Part shown: positions 9,042 to 18,605 of the stretch, piece by piece
Layout: the number at the start of each line of letters is the position of its first letter
Position numbering within the stretch: the stretch's first letter is position 1
Assembly: GCA_029782365.1 (NCBI GenBank)
Contig: JAKOUW010000168.1
Span: 31,514 to 95,513, forward strand
Length of the DNA: 64,000 nucleotides
Origin: Chloroflexota bacterium
GTDB lineage: Bacteria; Chloroflexota; Anaerolineae; Anaerolineales; UBA4823
Direction of reading: 5' to 3'
Program-made: the position numbers and the translations under genes
The notes under the pieces: model-generated
Databases searched by the model: none
Told to the model about the DNA's origin: nothing
What the model saw: the letters and a program-made list of their open reading frames with translations, nothing else

Positions 9042-10892
9042 TTGGACAACCTCACTGAACCTGTACACATAAAAGAAGGCCCTGGCTCATTGGCAGCTTT
9101 GCCGCGCCGGCAGATGATCAAGGTTTCCATTGAAGACACTGAGCTGCCGCAAATGCGTTTTGTGGCTTTTCCGACCAATACGTTACGCGCCATCCGGTGT
9201 TTCTTTACCTGGCTCCAACTGCTGGTAATTTTTGCCGCTAACGTGATATTTGATAAGCTGCGCAGTCGGGACAATGTCAGGCAGCGCGCCAGGCGTTTGC
9301 GGCGCGCCTTTGAACGGGCGGGGGGCTCGTTCGTGAAGATGGGCATTCACCTGTCGCTGCGAGTCGATTTAATATCCTGGGTTTACAGCGACGAGCTTTC
9401 CCATATGATCGATCGGATGAAGCCTTTTCCTGTGGAACAGGCAATTGCGATCATCGAGCGCACCACCAAAAAACCTCTTTCGGCCAGTTTTGCCCAGTTT
9501 GATCCAGAGCCAATTTATTCCAACTCAGTAGCTTGCATTTACCAGGCTGTCCTGCATACCGGTGAAAAAGTCGCCGTTAAAGTGCGCCGCCCTGGGATTG
9601 GGGAGCAGTTCATGGCGGAACTAAAAGCCTTTGAATGGCTCCTGATTACAGCTGAACTGCTGACGATCTTTCGCCCTGGTTTCACCCAGGGCATGCGTGA
9701 CGAAATCCGCAACATGCTGTTGGAAGAGCTGGATTTTGTCCAGGAAGCCCGCCGCCAGGATGCTTTCAAGCGCGCTGCAGATCAGTCGCGCAAGAGGTTC
9801 TTTTCTTCTCCCCAAATTTACCTGGATCTCTCTGGCGAAGAAGTCGTAGTGAACGGCTTTGCCAGTGGTATGTGGCTGTGGGAGCTCCTGGTCGGCATCG
9901 AGCAGGGCCACGCAGGCTACCTGGAGCACGCCCGCGAGCTGAATATAGATCCCAAGAAAGTTGCCAAGAGACTCTTGTGGGTAAATTATTGGGCCAGGGA
10001 AGAAAATCTTTTCTTCCATGCTGATCCGAATTCGCACAACATTATCGTCGGTCAGGACAGTAAGCTATATTTCATCGACTTTTCAACCACCGGTACCCTC
10101 AGCCGCTCCCGCCAGCAAGCGCTGCGCCAAAACCTGCATTATGCCTGGCAGCGCGATCCGCAGAACATGGCGCGCGCCTTGCTTATTCTCATGGAGCCGC
10201 TGCCACCGATTGATTTGATCGAATTGACCCAAGAATTGGAAACGTATAATTGGCAGTTATTGTATGCATTGGAAGCCGATCCTTGCAGTGTGCCGTGGCA
10301 GGAGCGCACCTCAGCCATCCAGTGGATTGGAATGGTCCGCCTGGCTCGCAAGTTTGGGATTACGATCGACATTGAAGTGCTGCGCCTGCTGCGCGCAACA
10401 TTGTTGCTCGAATCCCAGGCTGTACGCCTGGATCCTGAAATTAATTTCGTGCACGCATTCCGGCGTTTTGATCGCTACAAGGCTGAACAAGCACGGCGGC
10501 GCGTCACCGAGAACGTTTTGGACCGTCTGGAGGGCAAATCGAACGAGCAAGTTGTTCTTCGTTTGGACCGGGTTTTCCAAACTGTAGAAGGCCTGCTCTT
10601 TCGCACCATGCATATGTTTTCATTGCCCACGGTCAATTTCAACGTGTTAATGAGCAAATGGTCCTTTGCTGTGTATATCCTGGTGCGTTTCGCTGCCCAG
10701 GTACTCACTTTGACCGGTGTGATGGCGGGTTTGCTTGTGGCAAATGATTATCTGTACAGGCTTGGCCCGCTGGATGGGCGCGCGGCGATCGCCAGCACCA
10801 TTGCAAACCCTATCTATCAAATCATCTTGCTGATGCTGGTATTTATCAGCGGCCGTACAGTTTTATTCCGTATGGATGACAAAGATGTGTAA
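9042..10892 (+). CDS. ABC1/UbiB-family kinase-like protein with degraded motifs (probable pseudokinase)
   Basis: The protein is 616 residues from a TTG; an ATG at 9113 is a possible alternative and neither has a strong binding site. The ABC1/AarF/UbiB fold is clear: a KxGQ-like segment, an Ala-rich-loop region with VAVKVRRPGI, LLEELDF, and HADPNSHNIIV as catalytic loop. Several invariant positions differ from the family: KxGQ reads K99-M-G-I102, the Ala-rich loop reads YSNSVACIY, and the metal-binding DFG reads DFS. Two hydrophobic segments near the C-terminus (about 545-575 and 585-605) should anchor it in the membrane, as in other UbiB proteins. The next gene is an intact paralogue 6 nt downstream, so this one may be its regulatory partner. 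Confidence 0.9.
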   Translation: MDNLTEPVHIKEGPGSLAALPRRQMIKVSIEDTELPQMRFVAFPTNTLRAIRCFFTWLQLLVIFAANVIFDKLRSRDNVRQRARRLRRAFERAGGSFVKMGIHLSLRVDLISWVYSDELSHMIDRMKPFPVEQAIAIIERTTKKPLSASFAQFDPEPIYSNSVACIYQAVLHTGEKVAVKVRRPGIGEQFMAELKAFEWLLITAELLTIFRPGFTQGMRDEIRNMLLEELDFVQEARRQDAFKRAADQSRKRFFSSPQIYLDLSGEEVVVNGFASGMWLWELLVGIEQGHAGYLEHARELNIDPKKVAKRLLWVNYWAREENLFFHADPNSHNIIVGQDSKLYFIDFSTTGTLSRSRQQALRQNLHYAWQRDPQNMARALLILMEPLPPIDLIELTQELETYNWQLLYALEADPCSVPWQERTSAIQWIGMVRLARKFGITIDIEVLRLLRATLLLESQAVRLDPEINFVHAFRRFDRYKAEQARRRVTENVLDRLEGKSNEQVVLRLDRVFQTVEGLLFRTMHMFSLPTVNFNVLMSKWSFAVYILVRFAAQVLTLTGVMAGLLVANDYLYRLGPLDGRAAIASTIANPIYQIILLMLVFISGRTVLFRMDDKDV

Positions 10893-10898
10893 TCCTCG

Positions 10899-12842
10899 AT
10901 GAACACCCAGGCAGATTCCGGCTCGATTAGGATACGCAAGCCTGTCTTCACGGCAGTGGACAAATGGCGCAGACAGCGCTCTGAGCGAGCGCCGTTTTTA
11001 CCCCAACGCCATTCGGACTATGCTCCTGCGAAAGAAATCCTGCAGAGCTTACCGCGCCGCGTCCAGGCTGGTGAAGAAGAGCAAGCAGCCGAACGCAAGC
11101 AGTGGCTGCCATACGTCGAACCCATTGTGATTAAGATCAGTGTTTGGCGCAGCCTGAGGCGGTTTTTCACCTGGTTGAGAGTGCTGAGCGCCATTCTGTT
11201 CGGCAGCCTGGGCGACCGCCTGCTGCGCCGCGACACGGTGGAGCGGCGAGCGGTGCGCCTGCGCGAAACGCTCGAACGCGCTGGCGGTACCTTTGTCAAG
11301 CTGGGCCAACAAGTAGCGATGCGCATTGACTTGGTGCCTTGGGCATACTGCGTGGAGCTGTCAAAAATGCTCGACCGCATGGTGCCTTTTTCTACCGAAG
11401 AAGCGCTGGCAGCCATTGAACGCACAATTCATCGCCCCTGGCAGGAAGTTTTTGCCGTCTTTGACCCCAAACCAATCGGCTCAGCCTCCCTGGCCTGCGT
11501 TTTCCAGGCCATCCTCAAGAATGGCGAAAAGGTTGTCGTGAAAATTCGCCGGCCAGGTATCGTCGAAGTATTCCTGGCCGATTTGCGAGTTCTCGATTGG
11601 ATCGCTGGGCTGGCCGAATTCCTGACGTTCGTCCGCCCCGGTTATACCCACAATCTGCGCAGAGAACTGCGTGATATCCTTTTGGAAGAGTTGGATTTCC
11701 GCCGTGAAGGGCGCTTCCAAGACACCTTCCGGCGCAATGTCGACCAATCGGGCAAGACTTTCTTCACTGCCCCGCGCGTGTATTTCGAATATTCCAGCAG
11801 TGAAGTTCTGGTGCAGGAATTCGTTTCAGGTATGTGGCTGTGGGAGGTCATTGCGCTGGTCGAGCAAAATACGCCGCAGGGCCTGGCTCTGCTGCGGAAG
11901 CTGAATATCGACCCGCCGCTGCTGGCGCGCCGCATATTGTGGGCGGCTTTCTGGAGCATGGATGAACATCTTTTTTTCCACGCCGATCCACATCCTGCGA
12001 ATATCCTTGTCCGCCCGAACAGCGAGATCACTTTCATTGATTTTGGAAGCTGCGGCAGTTTCAACAGCCAACAGCGCACTGCCTTGGAGCAGATGGTGCT
12101 GAGCATGAAGAACAAGGATGTGGAAGCCATGACGCGCGCTTCTCTAACTCTGATGGATCCCCTTCCTCCAGTGGATGTGCCGTCTCTGGTGAAGCGTTTC
12201 CAAGATGAATACATGCGCGTACTGCACACCTTTAATACACCTGCCAAGTACACTCAGTATTGGGAGCGTACTTCTGCCCGCCAATGGCTGGTTCTGATTC
12301 GCATCTCACAGCAGTTCAACCTGCCCATGAACCTGCACATGCTGCGCATGATTCGCGCGACCCTGCTGTACGATTCGATTGTACTGCGCCTGGACAACCA
12401 ACTCGACCGATATGAAGAATACACATTGTTCATGAAGGATCGCGCTGAACTGGTGAAGAAAAAATGGCGTGCGAGATTGAAAGATAACGCCGGCGACAGT
12501 TTCTTCCTTAACCTGGAAGAACTCGGCAAAACATTCACCGACTTGATGATCCGCACCCAAACCACACTCGGCAAGCCGCTGGTCAACCTGGGTGCGACAG
12601 TAGATAAGTGGATCTTCTCGACCAGTGTGCTCAGCCGCCTGGCCGGGCGTATCCTGGTCGTAACTTTGTTCGGTTTGGGGCTTTTGGCGGTATCTGCATT
12701 TCTCCAAAATGAGCCGCTCACTCTATCCAGTGCGTTTTCAGCGCTGGCGCGAAACCCCCTTTACCAGCTCTTCCTCGTCTTCGCCGTCTTCTTTAATATC
12801 AGGCACATATTGTTCCGTCTGCGCGATCGGGATATTGGCTAA
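10899..12842 (+). CDS. ABC1/UbiB-family kinase-like protein with intact motifs
   Basis: This 647-residue paralogue of the preceding protein shares its architecture. Here the family motifs are kept: FVKLGQ (K134-L-G-Q137), GSASLACVFQA, VVVKIRRPGI, LLEELDF, HADPHPANILV and IDFGSCG. ABC1/UbiB proteins are atypical protein-kinase-like ATPases, best known from ubiquinone biosynthesis and lipid handling. C-terminal hydrophobic stretches (about 565-600 and 615-640) suggest a membrane anchor. No quinone-pathway gene lies nearby; the partners are two small basic proteins and an FHA transporter opposite a PKS/NRPS operon. This argues for a specialised role, perhaps in product export or membrane handling, which is inference. 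Confidence 0.92.
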   Translation: MNTQADSGSIRIRKPVFTAVDKWRRQRSERAPFLPQRHSDYAPAKEILQSLPRRVQAGEEEQAAERKQWLPYVEPIVIKISVWRSLRRFFTWLRVLSAILFGSLGDRLLRRDTVERRAVRLRETLERAGGTFVKLGQQVAMRIDLVPWAYCVELSKMLDRMVPFSTEEALAAIERTIHRPWQEVFAVFDPKPIGSASLACVFQAILKNGEKVVVKIRRPGIVEVFLADLRVLDWIAGLAEFLTFVRPGYTHNLRRELRDILLEELDFRREGRFQDTFRRNVDQSGKTFFTAPRVYFEYSSSEVLVQEFVSGMWLWEVIALVEQNTPQGLALLRKLNIDPPLLARRILWAAFWSMDEHLFFHADPHPANILVRPNSEITFIDFGSCGSFNSQQRTALEQMVLSMKNKDVEAMTRASLTLMDPLPPVDVPSLVKRFQDEYMRVLHTFNTPAKYTQYWERTSARQWLVLIRISQQFNLPMNLHMLRMIRATLLYDSIVLRLDNQLDRYEEYTLFMKDRAELVKKKWRARLKDNAGDSFFLNLEELGKTFTDLMIRTQTTLGKPLVNLGATVDKWIFSTSVLSRLAGRILVVTLFGLGLLAVSAFLQNEPLTLSSAFSALARNPLYQLFLVFAVFFNIRHILFRLRDRDIG

Positions 12843-12914
12843 ACGCCGTCGGCGCTGCGGTTTGGAGACATCAATGAGCGTACGTGAATTTATATTGAAC
12901 CAATGGAGATAAGT

Positions 12915-15900
12915 GTGAACCAAGAACAAGACTATTTTCTGATTACCGCCGGAGCAAACAAGGGAGACAAAATCGCCTTGACCAAGCTGCCGATGTTAAT
13001 TGGACGCATTCCACCAGCGGATGTGATATTCAACTCCGGTTCGGTCTCACGCCGGCATGCCATCATCACAGGCGAGCCTGATGGTTATCAAATTGAAGAC
13101 CTGGGCAGCAGCAACGGCACCTTTATTAATAATGTACGCGTGCAAGGGAAATCTCCGCTTAGAGACGGCGACGAGGTGCGCGTAGGCCTGGATGTGCTCA
13201 TCGTCCTGGTTGCTCCCGAGGCAGCGCCTATGACGCCGGAACACCCCAAGACGTCAACCGCTGACAAAGGTAATTTGAATAAGCCTCTTGAGGCTGCATT
13301 TTCTGCACCGCCCGAGGCCGCCGCAAATTCTGAACAACCTGCAGTTTCCTCGGCTGCGGCGCAGCCATCTACCCCGCTTCCACCTAGTTCAGCCGATGTT
13401 CCGCTGAAATTTTACAGCCCGCCAGAACCATCGAAGCCGCAGGAGGCTGCGCCACCCGTTTCAGCCGGGCCGCCGGCTCCGCCGTCTACCGAAAGAACAG
13501 TTGTTATCAAACCAAACTCTGATGCCAGCCTGCCAATGGACTCTGTCGACCCGGCCGGTAGAACGATCATCACTCGAGTTCCCCTCCCGGGTGCCGTGCC
13601 CGCTTCGGTTCAATCACCTCAGCTCGTGGTAAACGAATCCGGTCAGGCGCCGCGGATATTTACCCTGACCAACTCACAAATCCACATCGGCCGCGCCCCC
13701 GAGAATGAGGTCGTCTTAAGCAATAAATTCGTCTCACGCCATCACGCCGATTTAGAAAAACGAGGCAATGACTATTACCTCGTTCCCATTCCCAACATCA
13801 GCAATGCACTGCTGTTGGACGGCTCGCCAGTGATGGAGCCTGTTCGACTGCATCATGGGGCGAAAATCCGTCTCGGCGGCTGGGGCCCGGGTGAAATGGT
13901 CATTCTGGATTTCCTGTCACCCGCAGAGGAAGCAGAAAAAGCCTTTACCCGTAAAATCCAATTCACCGAAAACAAGGTGATGACCATTGGCCGTCACACA
14001 GATAACTCGATTGTACTTCCAGCGCCTACGGTATCCAGCTTTCACGCCGAGGTGGAAAAGGTCGGCCAACGCTTCCGGGTGCGCGATCTGCGCAGCAGCA
14101 ACGGCACCTTCGTTGACGGCAAAAGGATCACTGGTGACGTCTGGGTGCATCCAGGCGAAGCGATCCAGATCGGTCCTTACCGGTTCATCGTGGATGAAAA
14201 TGCTTTTTCCCAATCTGACCACAGTGAAGGCGGGGTGCGCGTTGAGGTCATCGGCTTGAACAAATGGGTGCGCAAGAATCTTAATATTATCCAAGACACC
14301 TCATTGGTTTTCGAGCCTAAAGAATTTATCGTCGTGGTTGGGCAGAGCGGCGGGGGCAAATCCACCTTGGTGGATGCCATCACCGGTTACCGGCCTGCCA
14401 CCCACGGCCGGGTGATGGTCAACGGCACGATTGATGTTTACAAAGAATTCGATGCTATCCGCTCCACAATTGGCTATGTGCCTCAAAAAGATATTATCCA
14501 CATGGAGCTGACTGTTTTCGAAGCGTTGGATTATGCCGCTCAACTGCGCATGCCCCCCGATACCACCAAAGAAGAGCGCGTGAAGCGCATTGAAGAAGTA
14601 ATGGTTGACCTGGACCTGGCGCACCGCAGAGATACCCAAATCAGCCAGCTCAGTGGAGGCCAACAAAAGCGCGTCTCGATTGGCGTCGAACTGATCACCA
14701 AGCCCGGGCTCTTCTTCCTGGATGAACCGACTTCCGGCCTCGACCCTGGCATGGAGACTGAGCTGATGCGTCTCATGCGCCGCCTGGCCGACCAGGGCCG
14801 CACCATAGTGATGATCACTCACGCTACCAAAAACGTGATGCTGGCCGATAAAGTGGTGTTTCTGGCTCGCGGGGGCTACCTGGCCTGGTTCGGGCCGCCG
14901 GAAGAAGCCCTGGCCTACTTCGACCAGTACCGCGGCGAACGCGACCGGCGCGCCAGCCCGATGGAGTTTGACAATATTTACACCCTGCTCGATAAAAGCG
15001 AACTGGGCAAGGGAGCGGATTGGGCCAAGCGCTACCGCGAGCATCCCGCTTATGCCAAATACATTACCGAGCCGCTGCAGAAGAGCGGAGCCCTCACTGC
15101 AGATAAAAAGCACACTCCCCAGGCAGCTTCAAAGCTGTTAAATCAATCGAAGCAAGTTTCGGGAATGCGCCAATTCTTCATCCTTTCCGGTCGCAATGTA
15201 AAGATTTTAACTCGCGACAAGTTCAGCCTGGCCCTGCTTTTGCTCACCGCACCGATGATGGCCTCGCTCGACTTTGTTCTGGCCCAAGGCGCCGGGCGGA
15301 ATCCGCTGTCTTTCAAAGATGGCAGTTTCAACAATATGATCATCACTCTGATCGTTCTGACCAACACCACAATCCTGGTGGGCGGCCTGGCCTTTATGCG
15401 GGAGTTGGTCAAAGAGCGTGAAATTTATAAACGCGAGCGCATGGTGAATTTACGCCTCTCGTCGTATATTTTCTCAAAAATCTGGATTGCTCTGCTTCTG
15501 GCAGTGTACCAGACAATTTGCTACACAGTAATTCGTTACCTGGCTTTCGATGTCCCCGGTGGTCGCGAGGAAATGCTTTTCTTCTTCATCACGGTGTTCC
15601 TCTTGATTATGGCCGGTGTGATGATGGGTTTCTTTGCATCAGCATTGGCTCCCAATGCAAACTCCGCTCCGCTGCTGCTGATCATGTTTATCATCCCACA
15701 GATGGTGCTGAGCGGCGCCTTGGTTCCCCTGCCCAGCGCAGCGACAGCCCCTGCATCCAGCCGCTGGGCATTCCAGGCGGCTGTTGCGATTGGCGGCGCT
15801 GGGTCAGATGTAGCGGCTGATTCGTGTTGGAAGCTTTCCAAAGATGCCCAAGACAAGCTCACCTTGGATCAGAAAAATGCGCAGTGCACCTGTATGGGCG

Positions 15901-16421
15901 AGAATGCTTTGCGTGAAAAAACATGTAACTTCCCTGGCCTGGGATCTTATTACGATGCCGCCATTGACAAACCGGATCCTGCCAAACCAGTCGATCCTGG
16001 GGCAAAGCCGGCTGATCCCGTTTTCCCAGAGGCCCCTAAACAGCCGGCTGATCCCAATAACAATCTGCTCCTGCAGCAGTACCTGGCTCAACTGAATGAT
16101 TACAATAAAAAAGTGGATCAAATTCGCAGCGATTACCAGAAGAAAATTGATGCTTATCAGAGCGCTCAAGAAAAATACAAAACTGATCTTGAAGCCTACC
16201 AAAAAGATCTCACCGAGCTGAAAGTCAAACGGGCGATTGCTGTTGGTTCTGCCGAATCCACTATCCGGCGTTACAAAAATGATTATGGCTGGACGTTCGT
16301 CAACAAAAATGACCGCCCAACCTATTTGAACACGCTCTACACTTCCTGGGGCGCCCAGGCATTGATCTGCCTGATTTTGTTTGCCGGCACAGTAATTATG
16401 CAAAAACGCCGCGAGGTTTGA
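12915..16421 (+). CDS. ABC transporter with three N-terminal FHA domains and an extracytoplasmic coiled-coil loop
   Basis: The protein is about 1168 residues. I chose the GTG at 12915 because GGAG lies 6 nt before it; an ATG at 12903 is in frame. Three FHA domains (about residues 25-95, 255-330 and 350-425) show GR, SRRHA/SRHHA/SSFHA and SSNGTF motifs; these domains bind phosphothreonine. A Pro/Ala-rich linker separates the first two. An ABCG-type nucleotide-binding domain follows (Walker A GQSGGGKST near 478, signature LSGGQQKR near 580, Walker B LFFLDEPTSGLD), then an ABC-2 membrane domain. Before the last membrane span lies an inserted loop with four Cys, a Pro/Asp-rich stretch and a coiled coil. 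It ends the operon before a strong terminator and is the likely exporter, gated by phosphorylation. Confidence 0.93.
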   Translation: MNQEQDYFLITAGANKGDKIALTKLPMLIGRIPPADVIFNSGSVSRRHAIITGEPDGYQIEDLGSSNGTFINNVRVQGKSPLRDGDEVRVGLDVLIVLVAPEAAPMTPEHPKTSTADKGNLNKPLEAAFSAPPEAAANSEQPAVSSAAAQPSTPLPPSSADVPLKFYSPPEPSKPQEAAPPVSAGPPAPPSTERTVVIKPNSDASLPMDSVDPAGRTIITRVPLPGAVPASVQSPQLVVNESGQAPRIFTLTNSQIHIGRAPENEVVLSNKFVSRHHADLEKRGNDYYLVPIPNISNALLLDGSPVMEPVRLHHGAKIRLGGWGPGEMVILDFLSPAEEAEKAFTRKIQFTENKVMTIGRHTDNSIVLPAPTVSSFHAEVEKVGQRFRVRDLRSSNGTFVDGKRITGDVWVHPGEAIQIGPYRFIVDENAFSQSDHSEGGVRVEVIGLNKWVRKNLNIIQDTSLVFEPKEFIVVVGQSGGGKSTLVDAITGYRPATHGRVMVNGTIDVYKEFDAIRSTIGYVPQKDIIHMELTVFEALDYAAQLRMPPDTTKEERVKRIEEVMVDLDLAHRRDTQISQLSGGQQKRVSIGVELITKPGLFFLDEPTSGLDPGMETELMRLMRRLADQGRTIVMITHATKNVMLADKVVFLARGGYLAWFGPPEEALAYFDQYRGERDRRASPMEFDNIYTLLDKSELGKGADWAKRYREHPAYAKYITEPLQKSGALTADKKHTPQAASKLLNQSKQVSGMRQFFILSGRNVKILTRDKFSLALLLLTAPMMASLDFVLAQGAGRNPLSFKDGSFNNMIITLIVLTNTTILVGGLAFMRELVKEREIYKRERMVNLRLSSYIFSKIWIALLLAVYQTICYTVIRYLAFDVPGGREEMLFFFITVFLLIMAGVMMGFFASALAPNANSAPLLLIMFIIPQMVLSGALVPLPSAATAPASSRWAFQAAVAIGGAGSDVAADSCWKLSKDAQDKLTLDQKNAQCTCMGENALREKTCNFPGLGSYYDAAIDKPDPAKPVDPGAKPADPVFPEAPKQPADPNNNLLLQQYLAQLNDYNKKVDQIRSDYQKKIDAYQSAQEKYKTDLEAYQKDLTELKVKRAIAVGSAESTIRRYKNDYGWTFVNKNDRPTYLNTLYTSWGAQALICLILFAGTVIMQKRREV

Positions 16422-16440
16422 ATCCGCCGTTAATTCGCTT

Positions 16441-16492
16441 AAAAAAGCTGGGGCTGCCAAAAAGGAACTTTGGTGACAGCCCCAGCTTTTTT
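16441..16492. terminator. Strong bidirectional rho-independent terminator
   Basis: AAAAAAGCTGGGGCTG (16441-16456) pairs perfectly with CAGCCCCAGCTTTTTT (16477-16492). The stem is flanked by A and T runs, so it can stop the FHA-ABC operon from the left and the convergent cyclase gene from the right. Confidence 0.92.
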
Positions 16493-16542
16493 GTTTACAG
16501 TATTGTGTAGATCGAGGGATGCCCGATGAACACGCCTGGCGG

Positions 16543-18270
16543 TTAGAGCACCCGCAGCAATTCATATACAGAGAGCGGCTGGCTTTTCCCCTTGGCAATA
16601 ATTGGATCCACCGGGCGTACGATCAGACGGTCAACAAGCTGGCGGTAAACCTGTTCACTGATCAAAATCTGGCCGCCTGCCGAATGTTCCTGGATGCGCT
16701 TGGCAGTATTTACGCTGTCACCGATGGCTGTGTAATCCAGGCGCATTTCATTCCCCACCAGGCCCAACACAGCATCGCCGTAATGGATTCCCACGCCAAA
16801 TGACAGGTGAAATTCGGGGGGCAGTTCTTCATGCAGAGTTCGAATGGCCTTCACCATTTTTAAGGCAGCTTTCACTGCCCTCACCATATGGTCTGGCTGA
16901 GGAATGGGGGCGTTGAACCAGGCCATGATCGCATCGCCCAAAAATTTATCAATGGTGCCTTGCTGATCAAGGATTGCTCCTGCTGCCACCGAAAGATAAC
17001 GGTTGAGGATCGAAACCAATTGTTCAGGATCATGTTTTTCGCCAAACGATGTAAAACCGCGCACATCTGCGAACAAGGTGGTTATTTGCGTGCGCCGCCC
17101 GCCTAACTGCAGTTTATCTGGATCCAACATGCCGATCACAGCCGGAGAAACCATGCGTTCAAACAAGCGGTATTGAGCTTCCAGGCGTTTGCGCTCAGTC
17201 AGATCTTCCATCACAATCGCCACGCCCTGGGTGGCATTTGCCGAATCTTTCAGAGGCGCCATATTCATACTTAAAACCACCGGGCCGCGGTGGGCCAGGT
17301 CGGAGGCGTATTCCAATCCAACAACAGGCTCATTCTGTTGACGCACTCCTGCCACACGGCCGGGCAATTCGGCTGAAATTGGCGGCAGAATTTCGTTCAG
17401 CGAATGGCCAATCATCTGGGTTGGAGCCCACCCAAGGATCCCTTCGGCTGCTTTGTTACACATTAAGATGCGGTCTTGCACATCGGCTGTGATAACGCCT
17501 GAGGCTATAGAAGCAAATACATTATCCATCAAGTTCTTCAACCTGGTGACTTCATCGAGTGTACGCCGCACTGATTCAAACAAGCGCGCATTTTCAATCG
17601 CCACCGCTGCCTGGTTGGCAAAAGCCGACAGCAGGGTGCGTTTTGCTTCTGTAAAGATGCCTGTGCGGATACGATTGTCTGTGTAGATCACACCAGTGAT
17701 GTCGTTCTTCACTTTTAAAGGCACGCATAAAATTGAGCGTAGGTTGTAGGCAATAATACTCTCTTGTCCACCGAATCGTGGATCTTCTTGTGCATTCGTG
17801 GTCACCACCGATTCGCCGCCCGAGGCGACCCGTTCAATTACCGTCTGACTGATGGCAAATTCCGATGAATCGAGCGACACTTTTTCCCAATTACGCGCCA
17901 CGCGCATGGTTAATTTGCCTTTTGCCGACCCGCCCTCCCGCAGCATTAAGAAACCTCTTTCGGCTTCAGTCAGCCGAATAATTGTATCCATTACAACCTG
18001 CAATACCTGGCTCAACTCGAGCGTGGAATTGACCACCTGGCCAATTTCGGCCAACGCCACCAGGTTGTTATGGTCATCCTCAAGCTGGTTAACCTGGTTG
18101 GTGAGGCGCTGCATTTGATTGGAAAGTTGTGCCAGACCTTGCTGCAAGCTGTATGAGGCTGGCGGCATACCGGTTTGAGCAGTCTGGCGTATTTGCTCAA
18201 GCTGAGCATTGATTAACGTGACCATCTGCTTTAAATCAAAAGTCATGATCGTTGAAAGATCACTTCTCAT
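16543..18270 (-). CDS. GAF-PAS class III adenylate/guanylate cyclase
   Basis: This 575-residue cytoplasmic sensor cyclase starts at an ATG after AGAGGA. Order: an N-terminal helical segment with coiled coil (about 15-55), a GAF domain (about 60-215), a PAS domain (about 225-350) and a class III cyclase domain (about 385-560). Both metal-binding Asp residues are visible (FADVRGFT and FLGDAIMAWF), as are the Lys of IDKFLGD and the Asp of DYTAIGD that usually select adenine, and NTAKRI for transition-state binding. It should therefore make cAMP. It converges on the FHA-ABC operon across a shared terminator. A TGTGA-N6-TCACA site at 21.8 kb shows that cAMP-receptor-type control is plausible here. 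Confidence 0.93.
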   Translation of the reverse strand: MRSDLSTIMTFDLKQMVTLINAQLEQIRQTAQTGMPPASYSLQQGLAQLSNQMQRLTNQVNQLEDDHNNLVALAEIGQVVNSTLELSQVLQVVMDTIIRLTEAERGFLMLREGGSAKGKLTMRVARNWEKVSLDSSEFAISQTVIERVASGGESVVTTNAQEDPRFGGQESIIAYNLRSILCVPLKVKNDITGVIYTDNRIRTGIFTEAKRTLLSAFANQAAVAIENARLFESVRRTLDEVTRLKNLMDNVFASIASGVITADVQDRILMCNKAAEGILGWAPTQMIGHSLNEILPPISAELPGRVAGVRQQNEPVVGLEYASDLAHRGPVVLSMNMAPLKDSANATQGVAIVMEDLTERKRLEAQYRLFERMVSPAVIGMLDPDKLQLGGRRTQITTLFADVRGFTSFGEKHDPEQLVSILNRYLSVAAGAILDQQGTIDKFLGDAIMAWFNAPIPQPDHMVRAVKAALKMVKAIRTLHEELPPEFHLSFGVGIHYGDAVLGLVGNEMRLDYTAIGDSVNTAKRIQEHSAGGQILISEQVYRQLVDRLIVRPVDPIIAKGKSQPLSVYELLRVL

Positions 18271-18605
18271 ACAAGTCCTCTTTCGAATCCACGTGTTTTA
18301 TTTTTGACATTCAGCCCTTTGAAAACAGAACAGCTATTCTGCTGCAGGAAATCAGCTAACGCCTTGATCAGTGATGGCGAATTGCTATACAAACATTGAC
18401 AAAGGTCAGGGCTTTTCTCTTGTTTAAAATCATCATTAGTAGAGATATTCTACCAGTAGAAGATTAAATGGGGATGGAAGTTGACTAGCTCAACCAGTAG
18501 AAGCGGAGACCGACCCTTGATTATCACCCACACCTAAAACACAACCACCGACCTGTGTTGGCCGGTGGTTGTGTCACATGCAAAAAATGCGGTCGATTCG
18601 TGGAG
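18271..18605. other. Intergenic stretch with short direct repeat
   Basis: No gene is seen in these 335 bases. ACCAGTAGAAG occurs twice (18452-18462 and 18493-18503), 41 nt apart, in an A+T-richer stretch that probably holds the promoter of the leftward cyclase gene. A terminator hairpin lies at 18539-18574. Confidence 0.45.
18539..18574 (-). terminator. Hairpin terminator after the sulfur operon
   Basis: A perfect 12-bp stem, ACACAACCACCG (18539-18550) with CGGTGGTTGTGT (18563-18574), encloses a 12-nt loop. On the minus strand it is followed by a short GTTTTA, so it is a plausible though not ideal terminator for the Fe-S gene that ends at 18606. Confidence 0.7.
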
